A DNA stretch of 64,000 bases, from NCBI RefSeq assembly GCF_006351925.1, contig NZ_CP040924.1, forward strand, positions 304,501-368,500. Direction: 5' to 3'. Shown in pieces: positions 42,810-51,297 of the stretch (its first letter is position 1; every line of letters starts with the position of its first letter). The DNA comes from Clostridium thermarum. Lineage in GTDB: Bacteria; Bacillota; Clostridia; Clostridiales; Clostridiaceae. A model generated the notes under the pieces. That model was not told the origin of the DNA. It was given only the letters and a program-made list of their open reading frames with translations, and made no database searches. The translations under genes and the position numbers were made by a program.

Positions 42810-43871
42810 TTAAATCAGTAGTTCCCGCAATATCTCATCCTCATACAACAGCCTTTTTGCTGCCTCTCTGTATTCAGGTATATGTATGTAGGTACACCGG
42901 TCAGGTTTTATTTTCGGAGCTTCTTCAATAGCCCTTTCAAAGTCAGCTTTTTTCATGTCCAGGGTTTTTACGTAATCAAAAAATCCGGTGGAAGTAAAGA
43001 CCTTGATGACTCTTTCAAATCTATGCTGCTGAACCTTGCTCATGAGGTAGGTAGCCACGCCTACTTGAATTCCATGAAGCTGGGGCTTTTCGTATAACTT
43101 GTCAAGAGCATGAGAGATGAGATGCTCACTGCCGCTGGCCGGGGCACTGTCTCCGGCAATTTCCATGGCTATGCCGCTCATGGTAAGGGAATCCACTAGT
43201 TCTTTTAGAAAAAAGTCATCCTTTATAGTTTTGAATTCAGTTCTAACAAAGCTGTTTACTGCTTTTTTAGAGATCATTACAGCAAAGTCGTCCATTATGG
43301 CTTTGCCCATCTTTTCTTCAAACTGCCAATCATAAAGGGCGGTTATCTTGGACACCAAGTCACCAATACCTGAGTATAAGAATTTTTCCGGCGCACTTCT
43401 TATAATATCTATATCTACTATTATTCCGTAGGGCATTGAAGCAGTTACGGAGGTCCTCTTGCCTTCTATCATAAGGGAAGCGTTGGAGCTTGAAAAGCCA
43501 TCATTGGAGGTAGAGGTTGGCACACTGATAAAAGGGAGTTTTCTTAGAAAAGCCATATATTTAGCAGCATCTAGAACTTTACCCCCTCCTATACCGATTA
43601 TAGCTTCAGTTTCCTTTGAAAGAGAAAAGGCATGATGGATTATCTCGTTTATGTCAACATCATCGATTTCCTGCATGCTAAGCAGGTCTAAGTTAATTTC
43701 CTTTAAAGATGCCAATACAGCGGTGCCAAAGAGAGTCTGTAAGCCGCTGCCAAAATAAATGGCAACCCGTGTAAAGCCATTCATTTTTACTAGGTAACCT
43801 ATATTAGGCAAGTTTCCTTTTCCTACATCCAAAATTGAGGGAATAGCTATTCTGTTTACACTATTCTTCAT
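42810..43871 (-). CDS. Glycerol-1-phosphate dehydrogenase-like protein (AraM/EgsA family)
   Basis: 353-residue NAD(P)-dependent polyol dehydrogenase of the iron/zinc alcohol-dehydrogenase fold. Nucleotide motif 'IIGIGGGKVLDAAKYMAF' (about 90-107) and 'SVPTSTSNDGFSSSNAS' (about 115-131) are typical of sn-glycerol-1-phosphate dehydrogenases. Metal ligands are Asp in 'GIGDLVSKI', His in 'SGSEHLISHAL' and His in 'LHGIQVGVA'. Archaea use this enzyme for membrane lipids; bacterial AraM makes glycerol-1-phosphate for other lipids. The role here is unclear. The start ATG has a modest site. Confidence 0.85.
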   Translation of the reverse strand: MKNSVNRIAIPSILDVGKGNLPNIGYLVKMNGFTRVAIYFGSGLQTLFGTAVLASLKEINLDLLSMQEIDDVDINEIIHHAFSLSKETEAIIGIGGGKVLDAAKYMAFLRKLPFISVPTSTSNDGFSSSNASLMIEGKRTSVTASMPYGIIVDIDIIRSAPEKFLYSGIGDLVSKITALYDWQFEEKMGKAIMDDFAVMISKKAVNSFVRTEFKTIKDDFFLKELVDSLTMSGIAMEIAGDSAPASGSEHLISHALDKLYEKPQLHGIQVGVATYLMSKVQQHRFERVIKVFTSTGFFDYVKTLDMKKADFERAIEEAPKIKPDRCTYIHIPEYREAAKRLLYEDEILRELLI

Positions 43872-44069
43872 ATCAATTACCGCCTTTGAACAAATAAATT
43901 AATTATAATATATGTTACCCATTCACTTATGCAGTTATAAAGAAAAAAGTTAAGAAATATGTAAGAATTTTGTTAGCTTATCTTAATATTCTTTTAACCT
44001 TTTATTTACTTTCCTGATTTACAATTATATTGTGATATTAATGCTTTATAGATAGAGGAGAGAAAACAA

Positions 44070-44591
44070 GTGAAATACATAGATAAGCAGCAGGATACAT
44101 ATTTCGAAGAGTTGTATAATAAGTATAACAGGGTAGTTTTCAATCATATATTCATGTCCATAAAGGACTATTGGCAAGCTGAAGATTTGACCTCAGAGGT
44201 GTTTATTAAAGTATATAAACACCGGGATAAAATAAATGATATTGAAAAAAGCAGTAAGTGGGTAATTACTATAGCGAAGAACACATTGATTGATTATTAC
44301 AGAAAAACAAAACGCGAGGTTCCCAGTGAAGATATAGATGTTGAGGCACACTGGGAGCAGGGCTATGATAATTTGCTGATCAAAGATGACTTTGAAAGAG
44401 TTAAGAATGCACTGGACCAATTGAATTCCGTTGAAAAGAAAATGGTAGACCTAAGATACTATTATGGAATGAAGCATAAAGATATAGCTAAAATTATGAA
44501 TATGACGGAAAGTGCTGCCAGAGCTAAACTTGGAAGAACAATAAATAAGCTGAAGGTATATGGTAAAGGTAGATATCCTAACGCGTCATAA
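44070..44591 (+). CDS. ECF-type RNA polymerase sigma factor
   Basis: 173 residues. Region 2: 'YFEELYNKYNRVVFNHIFMSIKDYWQAEDLTSEVFIKVYK' (8-48). 'SKWVITIAKNTLIDYYRKTKRE' follows, and region 4 is 'LNSVEKKMVDLRYYYGMKHKDIAKIMNMTESAARAKLGRTINKLK' (about 118-162). GTG start after GAGGAGAGAAAACA. No adjacent anti-sigma gene is visible; the next gene is a separate chemoreceptor after a terminator. Confidence 0.9.
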   Translation: MKYIDKQQDTYFEELYNKYNRVVFNHIFMSIKDYWQAEDLTSEVFIKVYKHRDKINDIEKSSKWVITIAKNTLIDYYRKTKREVPSEDIDVEAHWEQGYDNLLIKDDFERVKNALDQLNSVEKKMVDLRYYYGMKHKDIAKIMNMTESAARAKLGRTINKLKVYGKGRYPNAS

Positions 44592-44601
44592 AGCTATAAG
44601 G

Positions 44602-44626
44602 AAAGGCACAGAAATGTGCTTTTTTG
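44602..44626 (+). terminator. Terminator of the ECF sigma gene
   Basis: AAAGGCACA / TGTGCTTTT around GAAA, then T-run. Confidence 0.88.
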
Positions 44627-44676
44627 TTTATCTAGTATTTTTTCTATCTTTGCCCACTAAAATTATGCTCTAACCA

Positions 44677-44743
44677 ATTTTTGGGACAAAAACAACGTCC
44701 CTCTGTGCCGATTTTTGGGACAAAAACAACGTCCCTCTGTCCC
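44677..44743. repeat. Tandem 34-nt REP-like repeat, GGGAC...GTCCC family
   Basis: Two nearly identical 33-nt units (44677-44709 and 44711-44743) spaced by one base: ATTTTTGGGAC, then AAAAACAAC, then GTCCCTCTGTGCC or GTCCCTCTGTCCC. Each unit can fold as a GGGAC/GTCCC hairpin. This resembles REP sequences associated with Y1 (RAYT) transposases in clostridia. No such transposase lies in the window. Confidence 0.8.
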
Positions 44744-44819
44744 TTACTTGTACTTTATGATAAAATGAGATAGAAAAATATTATCTAAATACATCAAAAA
44801 ATGTAAAGGGGAGAGTATA

Positions 44820-46319
44820 GTGGCAAAAGATATGAATAGCAGCGTTTTCAATTTCGAAAAAGTTGCTAAAGTAAACTACATAATGATTTTAGTCTGCTCT
44901 TTTATTTTGGCGGTACAAGCATTCTATACCCGTGAAAGAGAATTAGCAACAAAGATAGCACTATTTATGCTTATAACCAGTATATGTGCATCTATCATTT
45001 ACTTTATGTATCGTAAAAAATGGCTTCCATCATTGGCTGTTGGGGTTATACTGCCCTTATGTCCTGCGGCTATAGCATTTATTCTATTATATCTTGAAGG
45101 TGGATTTAGATTTTTCCTAGTAATACCAATTGCAGCGGTCATGTCAGCCTTTTACTTTAGACGGGATATTTTATTTGTCTATACGGCATTGATTGACCTC
45201 TTATTAATTGGTTATTTCATAGCCTTCCCTGACAAATTATTAACAGGGGATGGAGGGATTAGGGAATTTATCACCCGTATGTTCATGATTAATCTAAACT
45301 CATTAATCCTATACTTCCTGACAGACTGGGGGAGAAGTTTAGCGGAGGCATCAAAGCAAAGAGAGGAAGAGGCCAGATTACTGCTAGATAAGCTTAAGAA
45401 TACAATGGAAGTAGTAAAGAAAAATTCTTTAGTTTTGAATGATAATATTAAGAAAAGCAGTCAGGATATCTCTGATACAAAAGAGATAAGTGAAGGAGTA
45501 ACCGCAGCAGTACAGCAAATGGCAAGCGGCGCAGAGGAAGAAGCCACCAGCTTAAACAGTGTAAATGACTTAATGCTTCAGGCTTTTAATAATGTGAAGC
45601 TGGCACAGGAAGTATCTAATGATACAATGAAGCTCTCACAACAGGCAGACCATAAGGTGGTTAAGAGCAGTGAGGAAATGAAACAGCTTAGCTCAGAAAT
45701 GATTATAGTAAAAGGAGCAATAAGTTCTGCTTTAGCAACGGTAACAAAACTGGATGAAAAGATGAATATAATCAATGGACTACTAACAAGCATAACAGCA
45801 ATCTCCGATCAGACAAACCTCTTGGCCTTAAATGCGGCTATTGAATCAGCCAGAGCAGGAGAAGCAGGCAGAGGCTTTGCCGTAGTATCTGAGGAAATAA
45901 GAAAGCTGTCAGAACAGACAAAGGTAACTGCCGCTGAAATCGAACAGGTTATCAAGGATATCAATATGGCTACAGATACTACTATTGAAGAAGTAAGGAG
46001 AGGAAATCAAGCAGCAGAAAATGGACATGTTGTTGTGGAAAGAACAAATCAAGTCTTTGGAGAAATCCAGGAAGCCTTCCGATCTGTAAAGAGAAATGTC
46101 AATAAACAGGTTGAAGTTATGAATGGTGTAACAGAAGCCTTTACAGATATTCAAGAGCGTATAGGAAATGTAGCAAGTATAACCGAGGAACATTCCGCTA
46201 CATCTCAACATTTACTAAAGGAGATAGAGACTCAGAACAGCAGAATAATCAGTATTAATGAAGAGCTCACCAAGCTTCGAGAAATCAGTAATGAACTTAC
46301 GGTAATAACAAAAGCATAG
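44820..46319 (+). CDS. Methyl-accepting chemotaxis protein with multi-TM N terminus
   Basis: 499 residues. The N-terminal half (about 17-185) has six hydrophobic segments and no extracellular sensor loop of note, unlike the standard two-TM receptor. A short linker without a clear HAMP domain follows. The signalling domain spans about 225-490, with the hairpin tip '[40 protein letters not shown]' (about 335-375). GTG start after GGGGAGAGTATA. It may sense a membrane or redox cue. Confidence 0.9.
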   Translation: MAKDMNSSVFNFEKVAKVNYIMILVCSFILAVQAFYTRERELATKIALFMLITSICASIIYFMYRKKWLPSLAVGVILPLCPAAIAFILLYLEGGFRFFLVIPIAAVMSAFYFRRDILFVYTALIDLLLIGYFIAFPDKLLTGDGGIREFITRMFMINLNSLILYFLTDWGRSLAEASKQREEEARLLLDKLKNTMEVVKKNSLVLNDNIKKSSQDISDTKEISEGVTAAVQQMASGAEEEATSLNSVNDLMLQAFNNVKLAQEVSNDTMKLSQQADHKVVKSSEEMKQLSSEMIIVKGAISSALATVTKLDEKMNIINGLLTSITAISDQTNLLALNAAIESARAGEAGRGFAVVSEEIRKLSEQTKVTAAEIEQVIKDINMATDTTIEEVRRGNQAAENGHVVVERTNQVFGEIQEAFRSVKRNVNKQVEVMNGVTEAFTDIQERIGNVASITEEHSATSQHLLKEIETQNSRIISINEELTKLREISNELTVITKA

Positions 46320-46334
46320 TGATCTATTATTCAT

Positions 46335-46366
46335 TAAAAAAACTGCGTTAAGACGCAGTTTTTTTC
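46335..46366. terminator. Terminator between the chemoreceptor and Mrr-like genes
   Basis: AAAAACTGCGT / ACGCAGTTTTT with TTAAG-type loop and T7. It overlaps the 3' end of the convergent nuclease-like gene. Confidence 0.88.
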
Positions 46367-46935
46367 TATGCCGAGGATCTTTTCTGCTTAGAGTGTAGTT
46401 TCCAATACAATTCCACCAAAGCCTTTCCATCAATAAATTTAATATCAATCCCCTTCGGCAGAGATTTGATGTATTTATAGCAGCCATCCACAATTATGCC
46501 GCTTGTAATAATCACGCCATGAGAGATCCCATCGTGTACCATTGCTCCCACCAGTTTTTTGCAGACATGTTCATCGACCTTGTGTTTGGCGTAGCTGTCA
46601 TAGAGGTATCTTTTACATTCAACGTAGGTATCCAGATTGTTATATCTGCATATTATATCTTTTCCCCCATCCGGTCCCATAGGTGTCTGTTTTATGTTGG
46701 AGTAACCGAGGTTAGAGATAAACTCTCCGCACCAATATTCAAACTCCCGAGGGGTCAGGCTGTGCACGTCATCCAAATTAATTAAACCCATTTTCCAACG
46801 GTCCAGATTTTCTCGGGTGCGTAGTATGGCCTTAACCAGATCGATAGCATATGAAATATCTTTAATAAAAAATATGGCTGCAATGGTTATTGAGAGTACA
46901 AAAATACCATTTAGAAAGTTATATAAAGTATACAT
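46366..46935 (-). CDS. Membrane-anchored Mrr-like restriction endonuclease domain protein
   Basis: 189 residues. An N-terminal TM (about 7-30) and a basic linker lead to a C-terminal Mrr_cat-type PD-(D/E)xK domain: 'LTPREFEYWCGEFISNLGY', 'MGPDGGKDIICRYNNLDTYVECKRYLYDS' with the Asp and E-x-K catalytic residues, and 'GVIITSGIIVDGCYKYIKSLP'. Such domains cleave DNA, including modified DNA in Mrr. The gene is 10 nt downstream of a paralogue that lacks the catalytic residues. Start ATG after AGGAGGTAGTCT. Confidence 0.82.
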   Translation of the reverse strand: MYTLYNFLNGIFVLSITIAAIFFIKDISYAIDLVKAILRTRENLDRWKMGLINLDDVHSLTPREFEYWCGEFISNLGYSNIKQTPMGPDGGKDIICRYNNLDTYVECKRYLYDSYAKHKVDEHVCKKLVGAMVHDGISHGVIITSGIIVDGCYKYIKSLPKGIDIKFIDGKALVELYWKLHSKQKRSSA

Positions 46936-46945
46936 AGACTACCTC

Positions 46946-47515
46946 CTAATCAAGATTGGCTACTAAGTATTGTTTTTGATTTCTTCTATGAAGTCTTGTA
47001 AGTTCACAGCCATCAACTAATTTCACATAGTACCCCATGGGCATTGTGGCCGCAAATTCACTGGCCTCATCACTGAAATTACCATTAGTTATAACATAAC
47101 CAATCTTAATATTATCCCGTTCCAGGGTACCAAGAAATTCTTGCACTTCTGGTCTACCTACAGTTGGGTAATCATCTTCGTCTAAAGGTGTATCTTTAGG
47201 GTTTAGTTTAATAAATTTAATATATGCGTCACTGCCGTTAATAAATGCTTTAATCTGATAGCTGTCTGAAAGTTTATAGGACATAACTTGTAGATTTGAA
47301 AAGCCCAGCTCAGTTAAAATTCCAAGACTCCATGTAATAAAGCTTGCATTGGATAAACTAGAAAGATCCCTCCTAGAAGCCAATCCATAGTTTAATTTAT
47401 TTCTGGTATTGGATAATTTGGCTTTAGCCTTAAAATCTAAAATTACCATTCCAATTATTTTTAGCGCCACAATCAGTGATATTATACGAAACATCTTTTC
47501 TAAGAAATCCATCAT
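46946..47515 (-). CDS. Catalytically degenerate Mrr-like paralogue, membrane anchored
   Basis: 189 residues, same length and layout as the downstream gene: an N-terminal TM (about 10-28), a basic linker, then the Mrr-like fold. The catalytic stretch is changed: 'YQIKAFINGSDAYIKFIKLN' stands where the partner has the Asp and E-x-K residues. The region 'GYVITNGNFSDEASEFAATMPMGYYVKLVDG' matches 'GVIITSGIIVDGCYKYIKSLP...IKFIDG'. It is likely an inactive partner. Ribosome site AGGAGGGTTATG. Confidence 0.7.
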   Translation of the reverse strand: MMDFLEKMFRIISLIVALKIIGMVILDFKAKAKLSNTRNKLNYGLASRRDLSSLSNASFITWSLGILTELGFSNLQVMSYKLSDSYQIKAFINGSDAYIKFIKLNPKDTPLDEDDYPTVGRPEVQEFLGTLERDNIKIGYVITNGNFSDEASEFAATMPMGYYVKLVDGCELTRLHRRNQKQYLVANLD

Positions 47516-47593
47516 AACCCTCCTGAAGCTTATTTATTTAAAATTATTGCCAATTAGCCAGCTTATATTCCGCAGAGGATTATAATAGAAAGT

Positions 47594-48622
47594 TTATTCA
47601 GTCAAATCCCTTAAGTCTTTTATAAAATTCAAAACTGCTTCTTCCTTAGTAGCCCAGGAGGTTACCAATCTGATTGATGAGTTATTCTCATCTACCTTTG
47701 ACCAAACATAGAAGGTATACTTATGCTGCAGCTTTTCTATGATGATGTTAGGCAGAATAGGGAATATTTGATTTGAGGGGGAGTGGGTTAAGAATTTGTA
47801 GCCCATGGAAGTTAGGTCTTTTCTTATCTGCCTAGCTAATTCATTTGCATGTGCTGCTAGTTCAAAATATAAATCATCTTTAAAAAGCTCAAGAAATTGT
47901 ATTCCAAGAATTCTTCCCTTAGCCAGCAGGGCTCCCTTTTGTTTCATATGGAATCTGAAGTCTTCCTTCAGAGAGGGCTTACAGATTACAAGTGCTTCGC
48001 CCAGTAATGCTCCGTTTTTGGTACCGCCGATGTAAAAGGCGTCTGTCAAAGCAGCAAGGTCTGAAAGCTCAAGGTCGTTTTCCTCAGAACACAAAGCGGA
48101 GCCCAGCCTTGCCCCATCCATAAACAGTAGGAGATTTTTTTCTCTGCAAAAGCTGCTTATCTCCTCAAGCTCAGCCTTTTTGTATATTGATCCAATTTCT
48201 GTAGGATTTGATATGTACACAAGTTTAGGCTTAACCATATGCTCATCGGTGTGGGCATCCAGGGCAGCTTTTATAAGATTGGCAGTAAGCTTGCCATTAT
48301 CTGACTCCATGGAGATAATCTTGTGACCGGTAGCTTCTATAGCACCGGTTTCATGAACCAGTATGTGGCCGGTATTTGCTGCTATGACTGCCTCATGAGA
48401 CCTTAGAAAAGCAGAAATTGCAGTCAGATTAGTCTGGGTACCGCCGGAGAAAAAATGGATATCCACATCTTTATTTTTTATCTTACCTTTTATAAGTTCT
48501 ACAGCTTTTGCTGTATAGCAGTCCTCACCATAGCCATCGGTCTGTTCAAGGTTTGATTCTATAAGGGCCTGTAAGATTCTTGGATGTGCTCCCTCACTAT
48601 AATCGTTCTTAAAACTGTACAT
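47594..48622 (-). CDS. ltaE: Low-specificity L-threonine aldolase-type enzyme (PLP)
   Basis: 342 residues of the aspartate-aminotransferase fold type I beta-eliminating lyase/threonine aldolase family, which splits threonine to glycine and acetaldehyde. N terminus 'MYSFKNDYSEGAHPRILQAL', PLP motif 'FYIGGTKNGALLGEA' (PLP Lys at about 200) and 'LLFMDGARLGSAL' with the cofactor-binding Asp. I chose ATG 48622 because GGAGGAATAAA precedes it. The open frame extends 8 codons upstream. Monocistronic. Confidence 0.9.
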   Translation of the reverse strand: MYSFKNDYSEGAHPRILQALIESNLEQTDGYGEDCYTAKAVELIKGKIKNKDVDIHFFSGGTQTNLTAISAFLRSHEAVIAANTGHILVHETGAIEATGHKIISMESDNGKLTANLIKAALDAHTDEHMVKPKLVYISNPTEIGSIYKKAELEEISSFCREKNLLLFMDGARLGSALCSEENDLELSDLAALTDAFYIGGTKNGALLGEALVICKPSLKEDFRFHMKQKGALLAKGRILGIQFLELFKDDLYFELAAHANELARQIRKDLTSMGYKFLTHSPSNQIFPILPNIIIEKLQHKYTFYVWSKVDENNSSIRLVTSWATKEEAVLNFIKDLRDLTE

Positions 48623-48655
48623 TTTATTCCTCCTGTAGTTAATCAATATTGTTAG

Positions 48656-48865
48656 TTTTACTTATTATTAGTATATAATACAAATAGGAATTTGTATATT
48701 ACAGGAGGATGGGGGTTAAATGAAGAGATTAAAGCTAAAGAAGATGTAGCCTTTATAGTGGACAGCAATCCTAAGCAGGTCCTTGATATATACTTTCCGG
48801 AAAACATAATAGATAAGTTTCCAATAAATGTATTTATAATAATTTTAATCTTGCACCTTAGTTGA
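48656..48865 (+). pseudogene. Unrecognised gene fragment
   Basis: Open frame without a credible start (TTG 48692 only, no ribosome site). The protein-like section reads 'GGWGLNEEIKAKEDVAFIVD' and 'NPKQVLDIYFPENIIDKF' before a hydrophobic tail and TGA. Its composition looks like real coding sequence, so it is probably a broken gene. I do not recognise the family. Confidence 0.35.
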
Positions 48866-48936
48866 AACATTGTCAACATTTACAAAATATAGAGCTTAAT
48901 GTATAATTTTGGCTAATGAGGGGAGAGTGAGGTAAT

Positions 48937-49088
48937 ATGATAAAAAGTCTAAGAAAAATAATCATAAAAAATTAACTTTTGTTAATGGATACTATTACAC
49001 TGAGTCTAGTGAAAATATTACAACTGCACTTGACATAATTTTAGGTAGATATGTAACACATTATACTCGTACATATTATACCTATTAA
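48937..49088 (+). pseudogene. Small frameshifted ORF upstream of the ABC transporter
   Basis: ATG 48937 with GAGAGTGAGGTAAT before it gives only 12 codons. In the +2 frame the sequence continues as coding-like 'LTFVNGYYYTESSENITTAL' and 'DIILGRYVTHYTRTYYTY' to a stop at 49086-49088. There is no start codon in that frame, so a one- or two-base frameshift is likely. Family unknown. It lies 70 nt before the ABC ATPase gene. Confidence 0.4.
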
Positions 49089-49159
49089 TTACTGGAAGAT
49101 ATTAATTATATAAATAAGCCCCCTCAAGATTTAAGGAGGAGAAAATGAATATATTATAA

Positions 49160-50047
49160 GTGGAGAATTTATCTAAAAGTTTCGGTGGCAAACAAATAAT
49201 AAAAAATATTAGTTTTAATGTAGAACAAGGCGAGATTATTGGATTTGTAGGCCCAAACGGTGCAGGAAAAACTACAACTCTAAAGTTAATATCAAATTTG
49301 ATTTTTCCGGAGTCAGGAAGGATTATAATAGACGGAAATGATATAATGAAAAACCGAGAAAAAGCTTTGGAAAAAATTGCAGTGATGATTGAGAGTCCAG
49401 GGCTTTACAGAAATCTAAGTGGTAAAGGTAATCTCAAGATAGTTCAAAGGCTTAGGAGAAAATCTAAGGCTCTATTAGATGAAATAATTGAGTTTATAGG
49501 CTTAAGTGATAGAATTGATGTAAAAGTTGCTAAATATTCCTTGGGAATGAAACAACGATTAGCTTTAGGTATGTGCTTATTATGTGAACCTAGGTTGTTG
49601 ATTTTGGATGAACCAACAAATGGCCTAGATCCAACGGGAACAATGGAATTCAGAGAATTAATTACTACACTTGCTAAGAGAGAAAAAATATCTGTATTAT
49701 TTTCATCTCATTTACTTAGTGAAGTAGAAAAAATCTCTGACAGAATTATGTTTATAAAAGATGGACAAATAGTTACTATTAAGAGCATCAAGGATATAGG
49801 TGATAATACTTCATATAGAATTCAAGTTAGTGATGTGTTAAAATCCAAAGCTGTATTAGAGAATTCAGAATATATTAATAGTATATCAAATACTGATACG
49901 AATATTATTTTAGTTAGTATAAAGAATAATAAATTGAGTAATGTACTTAATTTACTGAGCACTAATGATATAGACTTTTGGGATATAGAAAAGGTTGGGT
50001 CAAGTATAGAATCTGACTATTCTGACATATATAAAGGAGTAAATTAA
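49160..50047 (+). CDS. ABC transporter ATP-binding protein with early in-frame stop
   Basis: 295 residues from a GTG start. Walker A 'GPNGAGKTTTLK', signature 'YSLGMKQRLALGM', Walker B 'LLILDEPTNGLDP', and 'SSHLLSEVEKISDR'. The ribosome site AAGGAGGAG serves the ATG at 49145, which reads MNIL then TAA and is immediately followed in frame by GTG GAG AAT. Relatives begin 'MNILEVENLSKSFG', so codon 5 appears to be GAA changed to TAA. Translation may restart at the GTG. It pairs with the permease 2 nt downstream and belongs to the bacitracin/lantibiotic-immunity-like export type. Confidence 0.8.
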   Translation: MENLSKSFGGKQIIKNISFNVEQGEIIGFVGPNGAGKTTTLKLISNLIFPESGRIIIDGNDIMKNREKALEKIAVMIESPGLYRNLSGKGNLKIVQRLRRKSKALLDEIIEFIGLSDRIDVKVAKYSLGMKQRLALGMCLLCEPRLLILDEPTNGLDPTGTMEFRELITTLAKREKISVLFSSHLLSEVEKISDRIMFIKDGQIVTIKSIKDIGDNTSYRIQVSDVLKSKAVLENSEYINSISNTDTNIILVSIKNNKLSNVLNLLSTNDIDFWDIEKVGSSIESDYSDIYKGVN

Positions 50048-50049
50048 TT

Positions 50050-51201
50050 ATGTATAACTTAATGCTGACGGAAATAAGAAAGTTCTTCTGTAAGAGAAAG
50101 AACATATTAACTATATTGGGGCTTTGTGCCTTACTCCTTATTTACGTATTTGCCAATAATTCATTGGATAATTTAAAAACTGAATCTAAACTAAGCAGCT
50201 ATAAGGAAGAATTAAAATCATCGCAAGACTCACTTACTACTCTAAAACAAACTTATGATAGTAGTAAAAGTGATATGAAAAAATTAGGTATGTTAATCCA
50301 ACGACTTGAAGAAAACATCGAGCTTATGAATGAAAGAAACAGTAGTGCATTAAGAGGCGATTGGAAAACAGAAATAAAGAATCAAATAGAACTTGATAAA
50401 AATCTTTTAAGTGATATAAATCTAGGAAATGCTATTTCTGGAGAAGATACAGCCTCAATTGAGAAAAGGATTAAAAAGAATCAGCTTTTACTTGATAGTA
50501 ATATAGAGCCTGTGAATGAAGAAGCGTCTATGACAGCATATAATTTTATAAGACTTGCATTTAGAGATGTACTCCCGATAGTTCTAATAATTTTTGTGCT
50601 CTTATTGTCATCTGATGTTGTATCCAGTGAAAGTGATGAAGGTACTTTTAAAGTCTTACTTACACAGCCCATATCCAGAGCAAAGATCTTATTTTCAAAA
50701 ATTATTGCAATTAGCTGTATCATTACAATAATTACATTTGCTATTCTAGGATTGTTTTTTCTAGCACTTGGTTTTACAAAAGGCTCTGGAAATCCAAATT
50801 ACCCTACTGAGTTTGCAAATATTAACTTTAAATCACTTTTCTATGGTAACAATGGTTCAATTTTACAAGGGTTTATCGGTATTGGACAGTTTATACTACT
50901 CATTTTACCAATGCAAGTTTTATTAGTTATATTTATTTCGTCTATTGGTGTTTTAGTGTCTACCATAGTGCAGAATAGTACTGTATCAATTAGCGTCGCT
51001 GTTATAGGAGCAGTCTCAATAAACATACTAAATAATCAATTACATTTTTTCAAAAAAGTAAGTCATTTAATTCCGCTGACTTATTGCAATATTGTGGAAT
51101 TACTAAATGGGAATTTAATTACTAAATTTAATAACAACGTAACATATTTTAATGGCGTACTAATTATCTGCTCCTTTGCAATTGTATCAATTGCTGCATG
51201 A
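50050..51201 (+). CDS. ABC-2-type permease, probably shortened by a premature TGA
   Basis: 383 residues. One N-terminal TM lies at about 18-36, then a large coiled-coil-like extracytoplasmic region (about 50-155), and five TM segments in the second half ('VLPIVLIIFVLLLSSDVVSSESDEGTFKVLLTQPISR' is typical). The protein ends 'IVSIAA' at TGA 51199-51201. In the same frame the sequence continues as VIVFRKKDITC and TAA at 51235-51237, which matches the usual 'FxKKDI' ending, so TGG (Trp) has probably mutated to TGA. About 12 residues of the last TM end are lost. Confidence 0.8.
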   Translation: MYNLMLTEIRKFFCKRKNILTILGLCALLLIYVFANNSLDNLKTESKLSSYKEELKSSQDSLTTLKQTYDSSKSDMKKLGMLIQRLEENIELMNERNSSALRGDWKTEIKNQIELDKNLLSDINLGNAISGEDTASIEKRIKKNQLLLDSNIEPVNEEASMTAYNFIRLAFRDVLPIVLIIFVLLLSSDVVSSESDEGTFKVLLTQPISRAKILFSKIIAISCIITIITFAILGLFFLALGFTKGSGNPNYPTEFANINFKSLFYGNNGSILQGFIGIGQFILLILPMQVLLVIFISSIGVLVSTIVQNSTVSISVAVIGAVSINILNNQLHFFKKVSHLIPLTYCNIVELLNGNLITKFNNNVTYFNGVLIICSFAIVSIAA

Positions 51202-51242
51202 GTAATAGTTTTTAGAAAAAAGGATATTACTTGTTAAACAAA

Positions 51243-51276
51243 AAAAGGCTCCCCAGTAAATACTGAGGAGCTTTTT
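51243..51276. terminator. Terminator after the ABC permease
   Basis: Stem GCTCCCCAGTA / TACTGAGGAGC with a small loop and T5, between convergent genes. Confidence 0.85.
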
Positions 51277-51297
51277 GCAGTAATGTCCAAGCAACTA

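Noticed and set aside
48658..48879. Minus-strand 73-codon open frame
   Set aside because: The plus-strand frame over the same bases is much more protein-like, and the minus frame has no ribosome site.
15073..51237. Programmed stop-codon recoding (selenocysteine, pyrrolysine or readthrough) to explain the in-frame stops
   Set aside because: The three cases use TAG, TAA and TGA, replace ordinary residues (Gln/Glu, Glu, Trp) and have no SECIS- or PYLIS-like hairpin after them. Mutation or sequence error is simpler.
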